Below, in pieces: positions 16,582-24,233 of a DNA stretch of 64,000 nucleotides (its first letter is position 1; the number at the start of each line of letters is the position of its first letter). Below the pieces are notes generated by a model that saw only the letters and a program-made list of their open reading frames with translations, made no database searches and had not been told where the DNA came from. This stretch comes from Oscillospiraceae bacterium (GTDB taxonomy: Bacteria > Bacillota > Clostridia > Oscillospirales > Oscillospiraceae), in contig WQWC01000002.1 of assembly GCA_009785525.1 (NCBI GenBank), positions 60,814 to 124,813 on the forward strand, written 5' to 3'. Both the position numbers and the translations under genes were made by a program.

Positions 16582-17538
16582 ATGAAAAAAATCAAAAACG
16601 CAACTGGCGACATCTGGATCCACTCTGGCGGATTTTGCTTCCATTCCGGCAATTTGCCGCCGGATTATGACTGGCAATCAGGGGATTTTCACACGCAGAG
16701 TCTGCCGTGGCCCGCATATCCGGCAAACAGCGCAAATCCAATCTCCGGCGAGCTAAACGGCCGTTCCATCTATGTGCTGGACGATACGCCGCTTTTTTTC
16801 GGTGAGACGGATGGGATTGCAGAGGTGTTCGGCATACGTGAACTCAACGTCTCTGGTGGAACACTCTGCGCCCGGTCTGTCCGTGCAAAATCTGGGCTGT
16901 TTATCGCCCCTGGCTGCACTGTGCGGGTGGGTTGCGAAATAAGCTCCGGCGGAATTATCGAATGTTACGGCGGTGATATATCGGCGGCGTCAATAGATGC
17001 GCGGCAGATACGCTTCGACAGTGCAGGCGGGCCGCTATGTGTGTCAATACAGAGCAGTGTAGTGACGGAGCGGTATGAGCAACACGGCGGCAACGTCACG
17101 ATCGGCGGCGGACTTTTCAGCGGGGCTGACTCTGCCGCCGTCATATCAGTGAACGGCGACTATGCTTATCACAACCCGGCAGCACTGTCGGTAAACGGGG
17201 ATATAATAAGCGCCGGGGGGATTATGATAGGCAAGCCGGGGCAGAACACCCGCGTCACTGTTCTGGGCAACATGCGTGCCGAGCGGGTGATATCTATCTC
17301 CGGCGGGAAGACATTCATACGCGGCATGATCGAATCTCGCACTGGCGACATAAACGTAATCGGCGGAATTGTAAACGCTGGGTCACTTAACGCCGCAGGT
17401 GAACTCGCTATCGGCACGGCGGAAGATTTTTACGGCTTGAACAGCAGGATAACGGTGTTCATCGCCGACAAACTGCACACAAAAAGCCCCGTCCGAATCT
17501 CCGGCGGGGCCGTCTACGACGGCGGCAATATTGCGTAG
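16582..17538 (+). CDS. Glycine-rich, beta-solenoid-like protein of unknown function
   Basis: A 318-residue protein without a signal peptide or membrane helix. Short repeats spaced by about 20-25 residues recur through the chain: LNVSGGTLCA, ISSGGIIECYGGDISA, VTIGGGLFSG, ISAGGIMIG, ISISGGKTFIRG, NVIGGIVNAGSLNA, VRISGGAVYDGG. This strand-turn rhythm suggests a right-handed parallel beta-helix like bactofilins or polymer-forming proteins, but the family is not recognised. Its SD lies in the 3' arm of the hairpin at 16544-16573, so translation may depend on read-through and unfolding. Confidence 0.65.
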   Translation: MKKIKNATGDIWIHSGGFCFHSGNLPPDYDWQSGDFHTQSLPWPAYPANSANPISGELNGRSIYVLDDTPLFFGETDGIAEVFGIRELNVSGGTLCARSVRAKSGLFIAPGCTVRVGCEISSGGIIECYGGDISAASIDARQIRFDSAGGPLCVSIQSSVVTERYEQHGGNVTIGGGLFSGADSAAVISVNGDYAYHNPAALSVNGDIISAGGIMIGKPGQNTRVTVLGNMRAERVISISGGKTFIRGMIESRTGDINVIGGIVNAGSLNAAGELAIGTAEDFYGLNSRITVFIADKLHTKSPVRISGGAVYDGGNIA

Positions 17539-17544
17539 GAGGCT

Positions 17545-17650
17545 TAGGACGGGGGTACATCCCGTATAACATGCGTTATTTTCGTAGGGGACGATGGCAA
17601 TCGTACTGCTGAACCGCGGGACGTCGAGTACGCCGTCCCCTGCAATATAC
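17545..17650. repeat. Intergenic repeat patch
   Basis: GTAGGGGACGATGGCAATCG is followed by the inverted partner CGGGACGTCGAGTACGCCGT ending CCCCTGC. Confidence 0.65.
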
Positions 17651-17686
17651 AATTGCGTGTTTTTAATTAACAAATTGTTAAAACGT

Positions 17687-17745
17687 TTGACTTAATGAGC
17701 GAGCTATGTTATTATGTGCTTTGTGTCCGAAATACAGGACACAAA
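17687..17745 (+). promoter_or_regulatory. Promoter with a palindrome at the start of transcription
   Basis: TTGACT, 17 bases, TATTAT with TG extension (17687-17715). The inverted repeat TTTGTGTCC (17720-17728) / GGACACAAA (17737-17745) lies at the predicted transcription start. It could be an operator or a 5' stem. Confidence 0.6.
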
Positions 17746-17780
17746 ATGCAAAACCTTTAAAAATGAAATGGAGAAATAAC

Positions 17781-18374
17781 ATGAAAAAGAAGATTTTAGC
17801 CCTTTTAATCGCCGTTATGCTTCTGTTGCCGTTGTTGGCGGCCTGCGGCAACGGGGACAACGACACAGACTCCGGCAGAAATAACGACGCTGCAGACACT
17901 ACCCAAAACAATGAAGCCGGCAACAATGCTGCGGATGCTACCCTTTCCGGCACTTTTGTTCTGGAAGATGACCCGGTATTTTCGATTATATTCAGTGGAA
18001 ACTCATTCCGTATGCCGTTTCCTTATGCCGAAATGGGTATACCGGAACTGGACGGCAACTTTTACTTCAGCGGTACTTTTGAAGTAAATGATCGCGCCCG
18101 CACAATCAGCCTCAATTTCGATGAAGACGCCATTATAGACAGCATAACGGATATGGTATGGGTCATGCTTGAAATGGATCCGGAGATGCAGGAGATTTTA
18201 AACGATCCGGAAATGGAAGAGTTTCTTGACATGATCCTTGATATTACGATTGACTCTATGATACCTATGATAATGGACGAGATTTTAGATGAGCTGGCCG
18301 GTCTTGAGTTAACTTTTGAAGACGGCTTTGAAAGACTCTACACAGATGAAGGCGATGCTTTTATCCGCCAATAA
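17781..18374 (+). CDS. Acidic lipoprotein of unknown function
   Basis: A 197-residue lipoprotein; lipobox L19-A-A-C22. A D/N/A-rich linker (about 24-56) follows, then a compact region with GTFVLEDDPVFSIIFSGNSFRM and YFSGTFEVNDRARTISLNF, a pattern seen in small Clostridia lipoproteins that report lipocalin-like folds, and a long acidic helical part rich in M, D and E (about 120-180). SD GGAG, ATG 17781. No function can be assigned. Confidence 0.75.
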   Translation: MKKKILALLIAVMLLLPLLAACGNGDNDTDSGRNNDAADTTQNNEAGNNAADATLSGTFVLEDDPVFSIIFSGNSFRMPFPYAEMGIPELDGNFYFSGTFEVNDRARTISLNFDEDAIIDSITDMVWVMLEMDPEMQEILNDPEMEEFLDMILDITIDSMIPMIMDEILDELAGLELTFEDGFERLYTDEGDAFIRQ

Positions 18375-18401
18375 GCAACTATCTGACTGAAAATTAATTT
18401 A

Positions 18402-18442
18402 AAGAACGCCTACCGGTATTTTCTCCCGGCAGGCGTTCTTTT
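18402..18442. terminator. Terminator hairpin
   Basis: AAGAACGCCT (18402) pairs with AGGCGTTCTT (18431), then TT. Serves the lipoprotein gene on the + strand. Confidence 0.75.
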
Positions 18443-18444
18443 GC

Positions 18445-18480
18445 AATCAATACCACCGATTTATGCCGGTGGTATTGATT
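18445..18480. terminator. Second, perfect hairpin overlapping the end of the minus-strand gene
   Basis: AATCAATACCACCG (18445-18458) pairs with CGGTGGTATTGATT (18467-18480) around an 8-base loop. The right arm encodes the last residues of the convergent gene, so gene end and terminator share bases. Confidence 0.65.
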
Positions 18481-20782
18481 TTTCATCCTCCAACAACCCC
18501 AACACCTCGGCACAGAGTTCTTCCGCTATCTCTGCGTCTGCGCTTTCCGCCCGTATGCGGATAGCGTTTTTTGTCCGCAGCGGCGATATCAACACCGTGC
18601 CGGATTGCACGCCGAATCTTATGCCGTCGGAAAACTCCGCGCCCAGTTCGCAGGCGGTTTTTGCCAACTCACCCATAACCTCAGCCCTGGCACGGTTGAG
18701 GGTAATCTCCCGTTCGATTCTTGCAAATTTAGGCACTTTCCGCTCCACCAGGTCTGTGAGGGTGATGCCATCTTTTTTCATCCGCGCACAGATCAATGCC
18801 GCGGCAAAAACTCCGTCACGCAACGGGCGCAGATCTCCATAGAGCACCTCTGCCGCATCTCCGTCTCGCCCCAGCCGATAGATTTCCGCGTGATACGGCT
18901 CGGAGAGCGTTTCAATCGCCATCGGGGCATCGAATGGGACGGCGAGTCTGCTTCTGCCGTGTTCGAGCTCAATTGTGCAAATTAATGCCAGCATCTGCGC
19001 CGGGGTGAATTGCTGCCCGTCTTCGCCTTCGGCATATAGCTCAGTGCCGTCATCTCCGACCGCGAACCGGGGTATACCTGTCGATTCCTCCGTGACAGTA
19101 CAACCGAGAAACGTCAACGCCTTTTCAAGCGCCTTGTTTTGTGGCTCCCCGCCTGTAACGGACACCGCAAGTCCTAAGGCATCTCCCTCGTGCGAAAACG
19201 CGTATTTCATCGCGGCGGCGGCATAGATTTCAGCAACGCCGCGCAAATCTTCCGCGCGGCCTGTCTTGCCTGTGTACGGCAAATCATCCTTGTCGGCGAT
19301 TGACGACAATTCTCGCTCCAGCACGTGGGGCAAGGCTCCGCCGGCTTTGCCGAAGAATGTGAGGTCTATTTCCGCAAGCCTCTGACTCACGCAGATTGTC
19401 AACGGCAGGTCCATGCGCTCTCCAACGAATGACGCACAGGATGGCAAGCCGGAATCGAACCTCAGCAGTTCCGCGCCCCCGGCGCAGACGCCGCAGCCGA
19501 TTGCCTCGGCGGCGATTCTGGCCTCTTCTCCATCAGAATGTCCGAGGCCGACCCTGCCGAAACTCGCGGCGGCCCGGCCCAGCTTCAGGCAAATCTCGGC
19601 GGTCAATTCCGTGCCGAGGCCGCCTGAAATAACGCCCCGCGCGGTGAACGACACCCCGGCCTTTATATGCCCGTGGGTTATACTGCTTCTCACAGTCTTC
19701 CCTGCCGGAATCTGCCTCTCTGGCCAGATTTTGACGGCTTCGGCAATCACCGCCTGTTCGCCGACGACTGTTCCCTCGCCGATCACCGCGCCCTCAAACA
19801 CGGCGGCGGATTTGCCTATAGCGGCCCCTTTGCATATCACCGCGCCATCAATCACCGCACCGTCCGAAATCGACGCACCATTAACAACGGAATCCCTGAC
19901 AACACCGGCAATGTCAGAGCCTTCGCCAATCACGGCGCGGGGGCCGATTTCAGCGCCCCGCCGCAGTGTAACGCCGCGTCCTATATATATAGGCGGCATT
20001 ATCGTCACGCCATCCGGCATAGGTGACGCGCTGTATACGCCGGGCCTGATTTCCGACACGCGAATATCAGCTTTTACCCGCCCCTCCAGCATGTCAACGG
20101 CGCACCTGCGATAGGCTTCAGAGCTGCCGATATCGCACCAGTAACCTTTCTGCGCCATGCCGTAAAGTCCGCGGTTTTCGGCAAGTATGTCAGGGAAAAA
20201 CTCTTTGCCGAAATCATATTTTCTGCCGGGCGGGACTTTACTTTTAAACAGCGCGGGGGAGAGAATGTATATTCCTGTATTTATCGTGTTTGTCACAACG
20301 CCTTCCCACGGCGGCTTTTCTATGAACCCGGCAATCCGCCCATCCTCCCGCGTGACAACAAGACCGTATTCCAGCGGCTCCGGGTGCTCATACAGCGCGA
20401 TTGTCGCTTCGGACATTTTTGCTTTGTGGAAAGTCATCAGGTCTCTCAGGTCGAAGTCGCATACGCAGTCGCCGGAGATTACGAGGAAGTCATCGTCCCC
20501 GATAAATTCAGCGCAGGCTCGCACGCTGCCGGCAGTTCCCAGCGCCTCACGCTCAATACTCGTGTGGAGTTTAATCCCGCACCTGTCGGAAATGTAGCTT
20601 ATTATCGACTCCGGCATAAATTTAAGCGTCAGGCACGCTTCGGTAACACCATTTTTCTCCAGAAGCTGTAAGATATATTCCAGCGCCGGGGCGTCTAACA
20701 GGCGCGCCATTGGCTTCGGTTCATTCATGCTGACAGGCCGCAGCCGCGTACCTTCTCCTCCGGCCATGATAACTGCTTTCAC
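18461..20782 (-). CDS. Fusion of sugar-phosphate nucleotidyltransferase, left-handed beta-helix and degenerate phosphomannomutase-like domain
   Basis: A 773-residue protein. Residues 1-235 are a nucleotidyltransferase (GGEGTRLRP, then FLVISGDCVCDFD) like mannose-1-phosphate guanylyltransferase. Residues about 245-370 are hexapeptide repeats (IGEGSDIAG, ISDGAVIDG, IGKSAAVFEG). Residues about 375-773 align in order with phosphohexomutases, but the phosphoserine loop TASHNP is replaced by the segment LTICVSQRLAEID and the metal loop DxDxDR by GDDGTEL. The mutase half is therefore probably inactive or regulatory. Similar fusions occur in Firmicutes and cyanobacteria. Start is GTG behind GGGGG. 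Likely role: making an activated sugar for surface polymers (inferred). Confidence 0.82.
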   Translation of the reverse strand: MKAVIMAGGEGTRLRPVSMNEPKPMARLLDAPALEYILQLLEKNGVTEACLTLKFMPESIISYISDRCGIKLHTSIEREALGTAGSVRACAEFIGDDDFLVISGDCVCDFDLRDLMTFHKAKMSEATIALYEHPEPLEYGLVVTREDGRIAGFIEKPPWEGVVTNTINTGIYILSPALFKSKVPPGRKYDFGKEFFPDILAENRGLYGMAQKGYWCDIGSSEAYRRCAVDMLEGRVKADIRVSEIRPGVYSASPMPDGVTIMPPIYIGRGVTLRRGAEIGPRAVIGEGSDIAGVVRDSVVNGASISDGAVIDGAVICKGAAIGKSAAVFEGAVIGEGTVVGEQAVIAEAVKIWPERQIPAGKTVRSSITHGHIKAGVSFTARGVISGGLGTELTAEICLKLGRAAASFGRVGLGHSDGEEARIAAEAIGCGVCAGGAELLRFDSGLPSCASFVGERMDLPLTICVSQRLAEIDLTFFGKAGGALPHVLERELSSIADKDDLPYTGKTGRAEDLRGVAEIYAAAAMKYAFSHEGDALGLAVSVTGGEPQNKALEKALTFLGCTVTEESTGIPRFAVGDDGTELYAEGEDGQQFTPAQMLALICTIELEHGRSRLAVPFDAPMAIETLSEPYHAEIYRLGRDGDAAEVLYGDLRPLRDGVFAAALICARMKKDGITLTDLVERKVPKFARIEREITLNRARAEVMGELAKTACELGAEFSDGIRFGVQSGTVLISPLRTKNAIRIRAESADAEIAEELCAEVLGLLEDEKSIPPA

Positions 20783-20815
20783 GACATCAACCCCCGTTTT
20801 AATAGTAAAGCACTA

Positions 20816-20842
20816 CGTTCCCGCCCTTTGCGGGCGGGAACG
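20816..20842. terminator. Strong GC hairpin between ald and the nucleotidyltransferase gene
   Basis: CGTTCCCGCCC and GGGCGGGAACG pair perfectly around TTTGC. No T-run follows on the minus strand, so it may be a leader stem of the downstream gene instead of a terminator. A TATAAT-like box (minus strand, near 20854) lies just upstream. Confidence 0.5.
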
Positions 20843-20919
20843 CAAAACATACTATAATTATTGGTCGATATCGTGAAATTTATTCGCTATGTGGAGGGTT
20901 AAAGCCTTCGTTTGTTTTT

Positions 20920-20976
20920 ATATGGCGGGGCGTCGTCTCCGACCGCCCGCGGACGACCGGGACGGCCGCCCCTACA
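20920..20976. repeat. Intergenic repeat module reaching into the ald stop codon
   Basis: Read on the minus strand GTAGGGGCGGCCGTCCCGGT is followed by the inverted partner. The TAG inside GTAGGGG is the ald stop. Confidence 0.75.
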
Positions 20977-22072
20977 TAGGCGTATATTCCATACCAAAGG
21001 CCTCTGCCACTTCGCGGCAAACTAGCTTTCCGTTGTAGGTATTTACCCCAAGCTTCAGGCCGGGGTCTGTTTCGATAGCTTTCTCCAGTCCCATGTCGGC
21101 AATCTTTATGCCATAGCCTAACGTCGCGTTGGTCAGGGCAAATGTGGACGTCTGACTCACCGCGCCCGGCATGTTGGCCACGCAGTAGTGTATAACGCCG
21201 TCCACAACAAACGTCGGGTCGTTGTGATAGGTGATCCTTGTCGTCTCGCAGCAGCCGCCCTGATCGACAGCCACATCCACGATTACCGAGCCTGGTTTCA
21301 TTTTTTTAAGGTACTCTTTCTTAATCAGCTTCGGGGCTTTCGCGCCGGGTATCAGCACCGCGCCGATTACAAGATCGGCTTTCATAACAGCCGCTTCCAC
21401 CGCGGCGGGGGTTGAATACACGGTTTGAATGCTGTTACCGAACACATCGTCCAGATAGTAAAGGCGGTCTATATTGTTGTCCATTATCGTCACATTCGCA
21501 CCAAGGCCGATGGCCATTTTCATCGCCGACACGCCAACCACGCCGCCGCCGATTATCACGCATTCTGCATTTTTCACGCCAACGGCACCGCCAAGCAGTA
21601 CTCCACTGCCGCCCATCGGCTTTTCCAGACAGCGCGCACCGACTTGTATGCTGAGTTTTCCGGCTATCTCACTCATTGGCCGCAGAAGGGGCAATCCGCC
21701 CGACGCGTCCCGAATGGTTTCGTACGCGACCGCTTTCGCGCGGCGTTCAAGCAGCGCTTCTATCAATGATCTTTCCGCCGCGAGGTGGAGATAGGCGTAA
21801 AGAATCTGGTTCTCCCGGATTAGCGGGAACTCTTCTTCCAGTGGCTCTTTCACCTTGACAATCATGTCACAGGTATCCCATATTTCTTTGGCAGTGGCTA
21901 TAATTTTCGCCCCTGCCGCGGCGTATTCCTCATCCGTCAGGGAAGATCCCAAACCCGCCCCGGCTTGCACAAAAACCTCATGCCCGCGGTTAATATAATC
22001 CTTAACATTGCTCGGCGTCAGGCCGACGCGGTATTCGTTCTGTTTGATTTCTGTAACTGTGCCTACTTTCAC
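20972..22072 (-). CDS. ald: Alanine dehydrogenase
   Basis: A 366-residue NAD-dependent L-alanine dehydrogenase, which interconverts alanine and pyruvate plus ammonia. Pyruvate-site residues K75 (VKVKEP) and H96 (YLHLA) are at their normal positions; the Rossmann fold shows VIIGGGVVGVSA, and the C-terminal VDVAVDQGGCCET with catalytic Asp. It starts at GTG behind AAGAAAGGGG. The stop TAG belongs to a GTAGGGGCGG repeat. Ald is used for alanine catabolism and, in spore formers, for sporulation; an alanine:sodium symporter gene is at 48943. Confidence 0.95.
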   Translation of the reverse strand: MKVGTVTEIKQNEYRVGLTPSNVKDYINRGHEVFVQAGAGLGSSLTDEEYAAAGAKIIATAKEIWDTCDMIVKVKEPLEEEFPLIRENQILYAYLHLAAERSLIEALLERRAKAVAYETIRDASGGLPLLRPMSEIAGKLSIQVGARCLEKPMGGSGVLLGGAVGVKNAECVIIGGGVVGVSAMKMAIGLGANVTIMDNNIDRLYYLDDVFGNSIQTVYSTPAAVEAAVMKADLVIGAVLIPGAKAPKLIKKEYLKKMKPGSVIVDVAVDQGGCCETTRITYHNDPTFVVDGVIHYCVANMPGAVSQTSTFALTNATLGYGIKIADMGLEKAIETDPGLKLGVNTYNGKLVCREVAEAFGMEYTPM

Positions 22073-22120
22073 TTATATACCCCTTTCTTTTGGTGATGTG
22101 TTATTTTACGATATTTTCAA

Positions 22121-22166
22121 AAAAAAGGGAAGTGTAAATTTAAAAAAATTTTACTTCTTCCCTTTC
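22121..22166 (-). terminator. Terminator after the response-regulator gene
   Basis: Minus-strand AAAGGGAAG...CTTCCC followed by seven T. AT-rich imperfect middle. Confidence 0.6.
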
Positions 22167-22195
22167 GTGTACTAAAGCGCGCCCCTGAACGGCTG

Positions 22196-22232
22196 ATTCC
22201 GTAGGGGCGCACTTTGCGCGTGCTAAATTTTA
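22196..22232. repeat. Short repeat remnant
   Basis: CGTAGGGGCGCACTTTGCGCG, a single module arm. Confidence 0.5.
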
Positions 22233-22236
22233 ATTC

Positions 22237-22929
22237 TCAATTTTCAACTGCCAATTCAAATTTATACCCCACGCCCCATACTGTCTTCAGTGACCATTTA
22301 TCGCTCACATTCTCCAGCTTTTCGCGCAGGCGTTTTATATGTACGTCCACCGTGCGAGAGTCGCCGAAGTAGTCGAATCCCCAGACTTCATCCAGCAGCT
22401 GGTTGCGGGTGTATACTCTGTTCGGTGAGGATGCGAGGTGGAACAGCAGCTCCATCTCTTTCGGCGGGGCTTCTACCCTTTTGTCGTTCACGTACAACTC
22501 AAACGAATCCATATCGATCACCAGTTTGTCGAATACCAGCTTCCTGTCTCGGTCGTTGGAATCGCCGTCCACGCGGCGCATTACGGCGCGGACTCGGGCC
22601 AGGAGTTCCCCAACCTCGAACGGTTTTGTCAGATAATCATCCGCCCCGGCGTCCAGGCCCATGACCTTGTCTGCAGTTTCACCCTTGGCGGTCAGCATGA
22701 TTACCGGGACTTTCGATTGCGCCCGAATCTCCCGCAATACGCCCCAGCCATCTAAAATAGGCAACATTATATCCAGCAGGACGAGATCCGGCGATATATT
22801 CTCAAACTCCGTCAGGCCGACAGCCCCGTTACCGGCAATAAAAACGGTGAACCCAGCCTTCTCCATATACAGCCGCAAAAGCTCTGCAATATTGTTGTCG
22901 TCTTCTATAATCAACGCTTTTTTTGACAT
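22237..22929 (-). CDS. OmpR/PhoB-type response regulator (orphan)
   Basis: A 230-residue two-component regulator. Receiver domain 1-120: acidic pocket EDD (about 9-11), phosphorylated Asp in VLLDIMLPILDG, Thr/Ser in IMLTAKGE, and conserved Lys in YLTKPFEVGEL. The C-terminal winged helix (about 130-228) has PPKEMELLFHLASSPNRV and GDSRTVDVHIKRLREKL. ATG 22929 lies after GAGGTGA; a longer reading to 23094 would translate repeat DNA. No histidine kinase gene is adjacent, so its partner must be elsewhere. Targets cannot be inferred. Confidence 0.93.
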   Translation of the reverse strand: MSKKALIIEDDNNIAELLRLYMEKAGFTVFIAGNGAVGLTEFENISPDLVLLDIMLPILDGWGVLREIRAQSKVPVIMLTAKGETADKVMGLDAGADDYLTKPFEVGELLARVRAVMRRVDGDSNDRDRKLVFDKLVIDMDSFELYVNDKRVEAPPKEMELLFHLASSPNRVYTRNQLLDEVWGFDYFGDSRTVDVHIKRLREKLENVSDKWSLKTVWGVGYKFELAVEN

Positions 22930-22954
22930 GTTGGTCACCTCTTTTTTTGTGTGG

Positions 22955-23185
22955 GACAAAACACCCAACCCTGCGGAGTCACCCTCTTTAGTAAAGAGGG
23001 TGGAGAACGCGCAACGCCAAACCTTGCCCTCTTTAGTAAAGAGGGTGCCGACCGCAGTCGGCGGGTGCTTTGTCTGTTGGCTTGTGGCAATCATACCACG
23101 GGGCGCCGGGGACGACGCCCCCTACATTGGCCGTTCGTAGGCGAAATGGCGGACAAATACATCAGCGGACGCGCAGTGCGCGCCC
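22955..23185. repeat. Intergenic repeat patch with two 19-bp palindromes
   Basis: CCCTCTTTAGTAAAGAGGG occurs twice (22982-23000 and 23027-23045), each flanked by GGTG, followed by the GCAGTCGGCGGGTGCTTTGT tail and two GTAGGGG modules (about 23100-23130 and 23165-23190). It forms the upstream region of the response-regulator gene. Confidence 0.7.
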
Positions 23186-24172
23186 CTACGATTTTATCTG
23201 CCGTATATCCTCGCCTCGGAACTCACGCACCGTGTATTCGCCTTCCAGTCGGGATACTATCTGTTCCGTGTAGTTGTTCCGCAGTTCTTCTTGGCTCATG
23301 TTTGTGCTTATTATCGTCTTCTTGCCCGTTATCAGGCGGGTATTTACAATCTCGTACAGCACGCTTTTGGTGAACGCCGTGACAAGCTCCGTGCCTAAAT
23401 CGTCGATAATCAGCAGGTCGCATTCTAGCATTCTTTTTGTCTCACGCCTGGCCTCCTGCCGATCCTCTTCTTCTCTTGAAAACTTCGCGTCCTCAAACTT
23501 GGCGAAAATCGCCCCCGCCGTGTCGTATACTACAGAGAATCCGGATTCCGCGACTACTCTGGCGATACATGCAGACAGGAATGTTTTGCCCAATCCCGGC
23601 GCGCCGGTAAAGAACAGATTATCCGCCCTTGCCCCGAACTTATACGCGTACTGCCTGCAAGTCTCAAAAATAATCCCCATCGCCCGCCGTGGGGACACGC
23701 CGTTCGCGTTCGGCTCGTCGCTGTAGTAATCGAGCCGGAATGTCTCGAACGTCTCCGCTCCTAGCTTTAGCAGGTTGCTCAAATCCAGGCTCTGTTCCTG
23801 CCTGTACAACGCTATCAGGCACTCGCATGGCTCGGTTGCGTTGATAAACCCGGTATCGCGGCAGCTTATGCATAGCGGGTCGTCGTTCAGATACCCGTCG
23901 GCAAATCCGGCTTTAACTATTTCGCGGTGCCGCTGTTGCTGCAAGTCCAGATTCTTCTCGCGGATTTGCCCACCCCGCCCGGCGGCGTCCTTATCCAGGG
24001 CGGCGGCCAGAAGCTCCGCCATTGTGCCGCGCAATTGGGCATCCAGCTCCCGCACGCTCGGGGCTCTCGCGTATACCTCCAGCTGTCGTCTAGCAAACTG
24101 TTCTTCATGATTATGGCGTCGGGATTCCAACACGCCGCGGGCGCGGGCTAATAGTTTTCCGTCGTATGTCAT
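23186..24172 (-). CDS. Replicative helicase loader, DnaC/DnaI-type AAA+ ATPase
   Basis: A 328-residue protein. The N-terminal helical part holds a zinc site C101-x2-C104...C116-x-C118, as in DnaI. The AAA+ domain has Walker A GAPGLGKT (190-197), Walker B LLIIDDLG (about 253-260) and sensor ISTNMSQEEL. ATG 24172 follows GGAGGT by 6 bases. It lies 61 bases downstream of dnaD on the same strand. IstB of insertion sequences has the same ATPase fold, but the zinc motif and dnaD neighbour favour a helicase loader. The stop TAG comes from a GTAGGGGCGCGC repeat. Confidence 0.88.
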   Translation of the reverse strand: MTYDGKLLARARGVLESRRHNHEEQFARRQLEVYARAPSVRELDAQLRGTMAELLAAALDKDAAGRGGQIREKNLDLQQQRHREIVKAGFADGYLNDDPLCISCRDTGFINATEPCECLIALYRQEQSLDLSNLLKLGAETFETFRLDYYSDEPNANGVSPRRAMGIIFETCRQYAYKFGARADNLFFTGAPGLGKTFLSACIARVVAESGFSVVYDTAGAIFAKFEDAKFSREEEDRQEARRETKRMLECDLLIIDDLGTELVTAFTKSVLYEIVNTRLITGKKTIISTNMSQEELRNNYTEQIVSRLEGEYTVREFRGEDIRQIKS

Positions 24173-24182
24173 ATGTGACCTC

Positions 24183-24233
24183 CGATGGGACATCCCACTT
24201 CCTCCTTCATGCGCGAAGGGGGAAGTGGGCGTC
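24183..24233. repeat. Repeat module between dnaD and the helicase-loader gene
   Basis: GGGACATCCCACTTCC...GCGCGAAGGGGGAAGTGGGCGTCC, the GAAGGGGGAAGGGGG-type module. Confidence 0.6.

Noticed and set aside
22930-23094. N-terminal extension of the response regulator
   Set aside because: It would translate repeat DNA; SD GAGGTGA fits ATG 22929 and the receiver domain starts there.
22951-23373. 140-codon plus-strand frame across repeats and the helicase-loader 3' end
   Set aside because: Made mostly of repeat DNA and antisense sequence.
23186-24172. IstB-type transposition helper
   Set aside because: No istA or inverted repeats nearby; zinc motif and dnaD neighbour fit a helicase loader.
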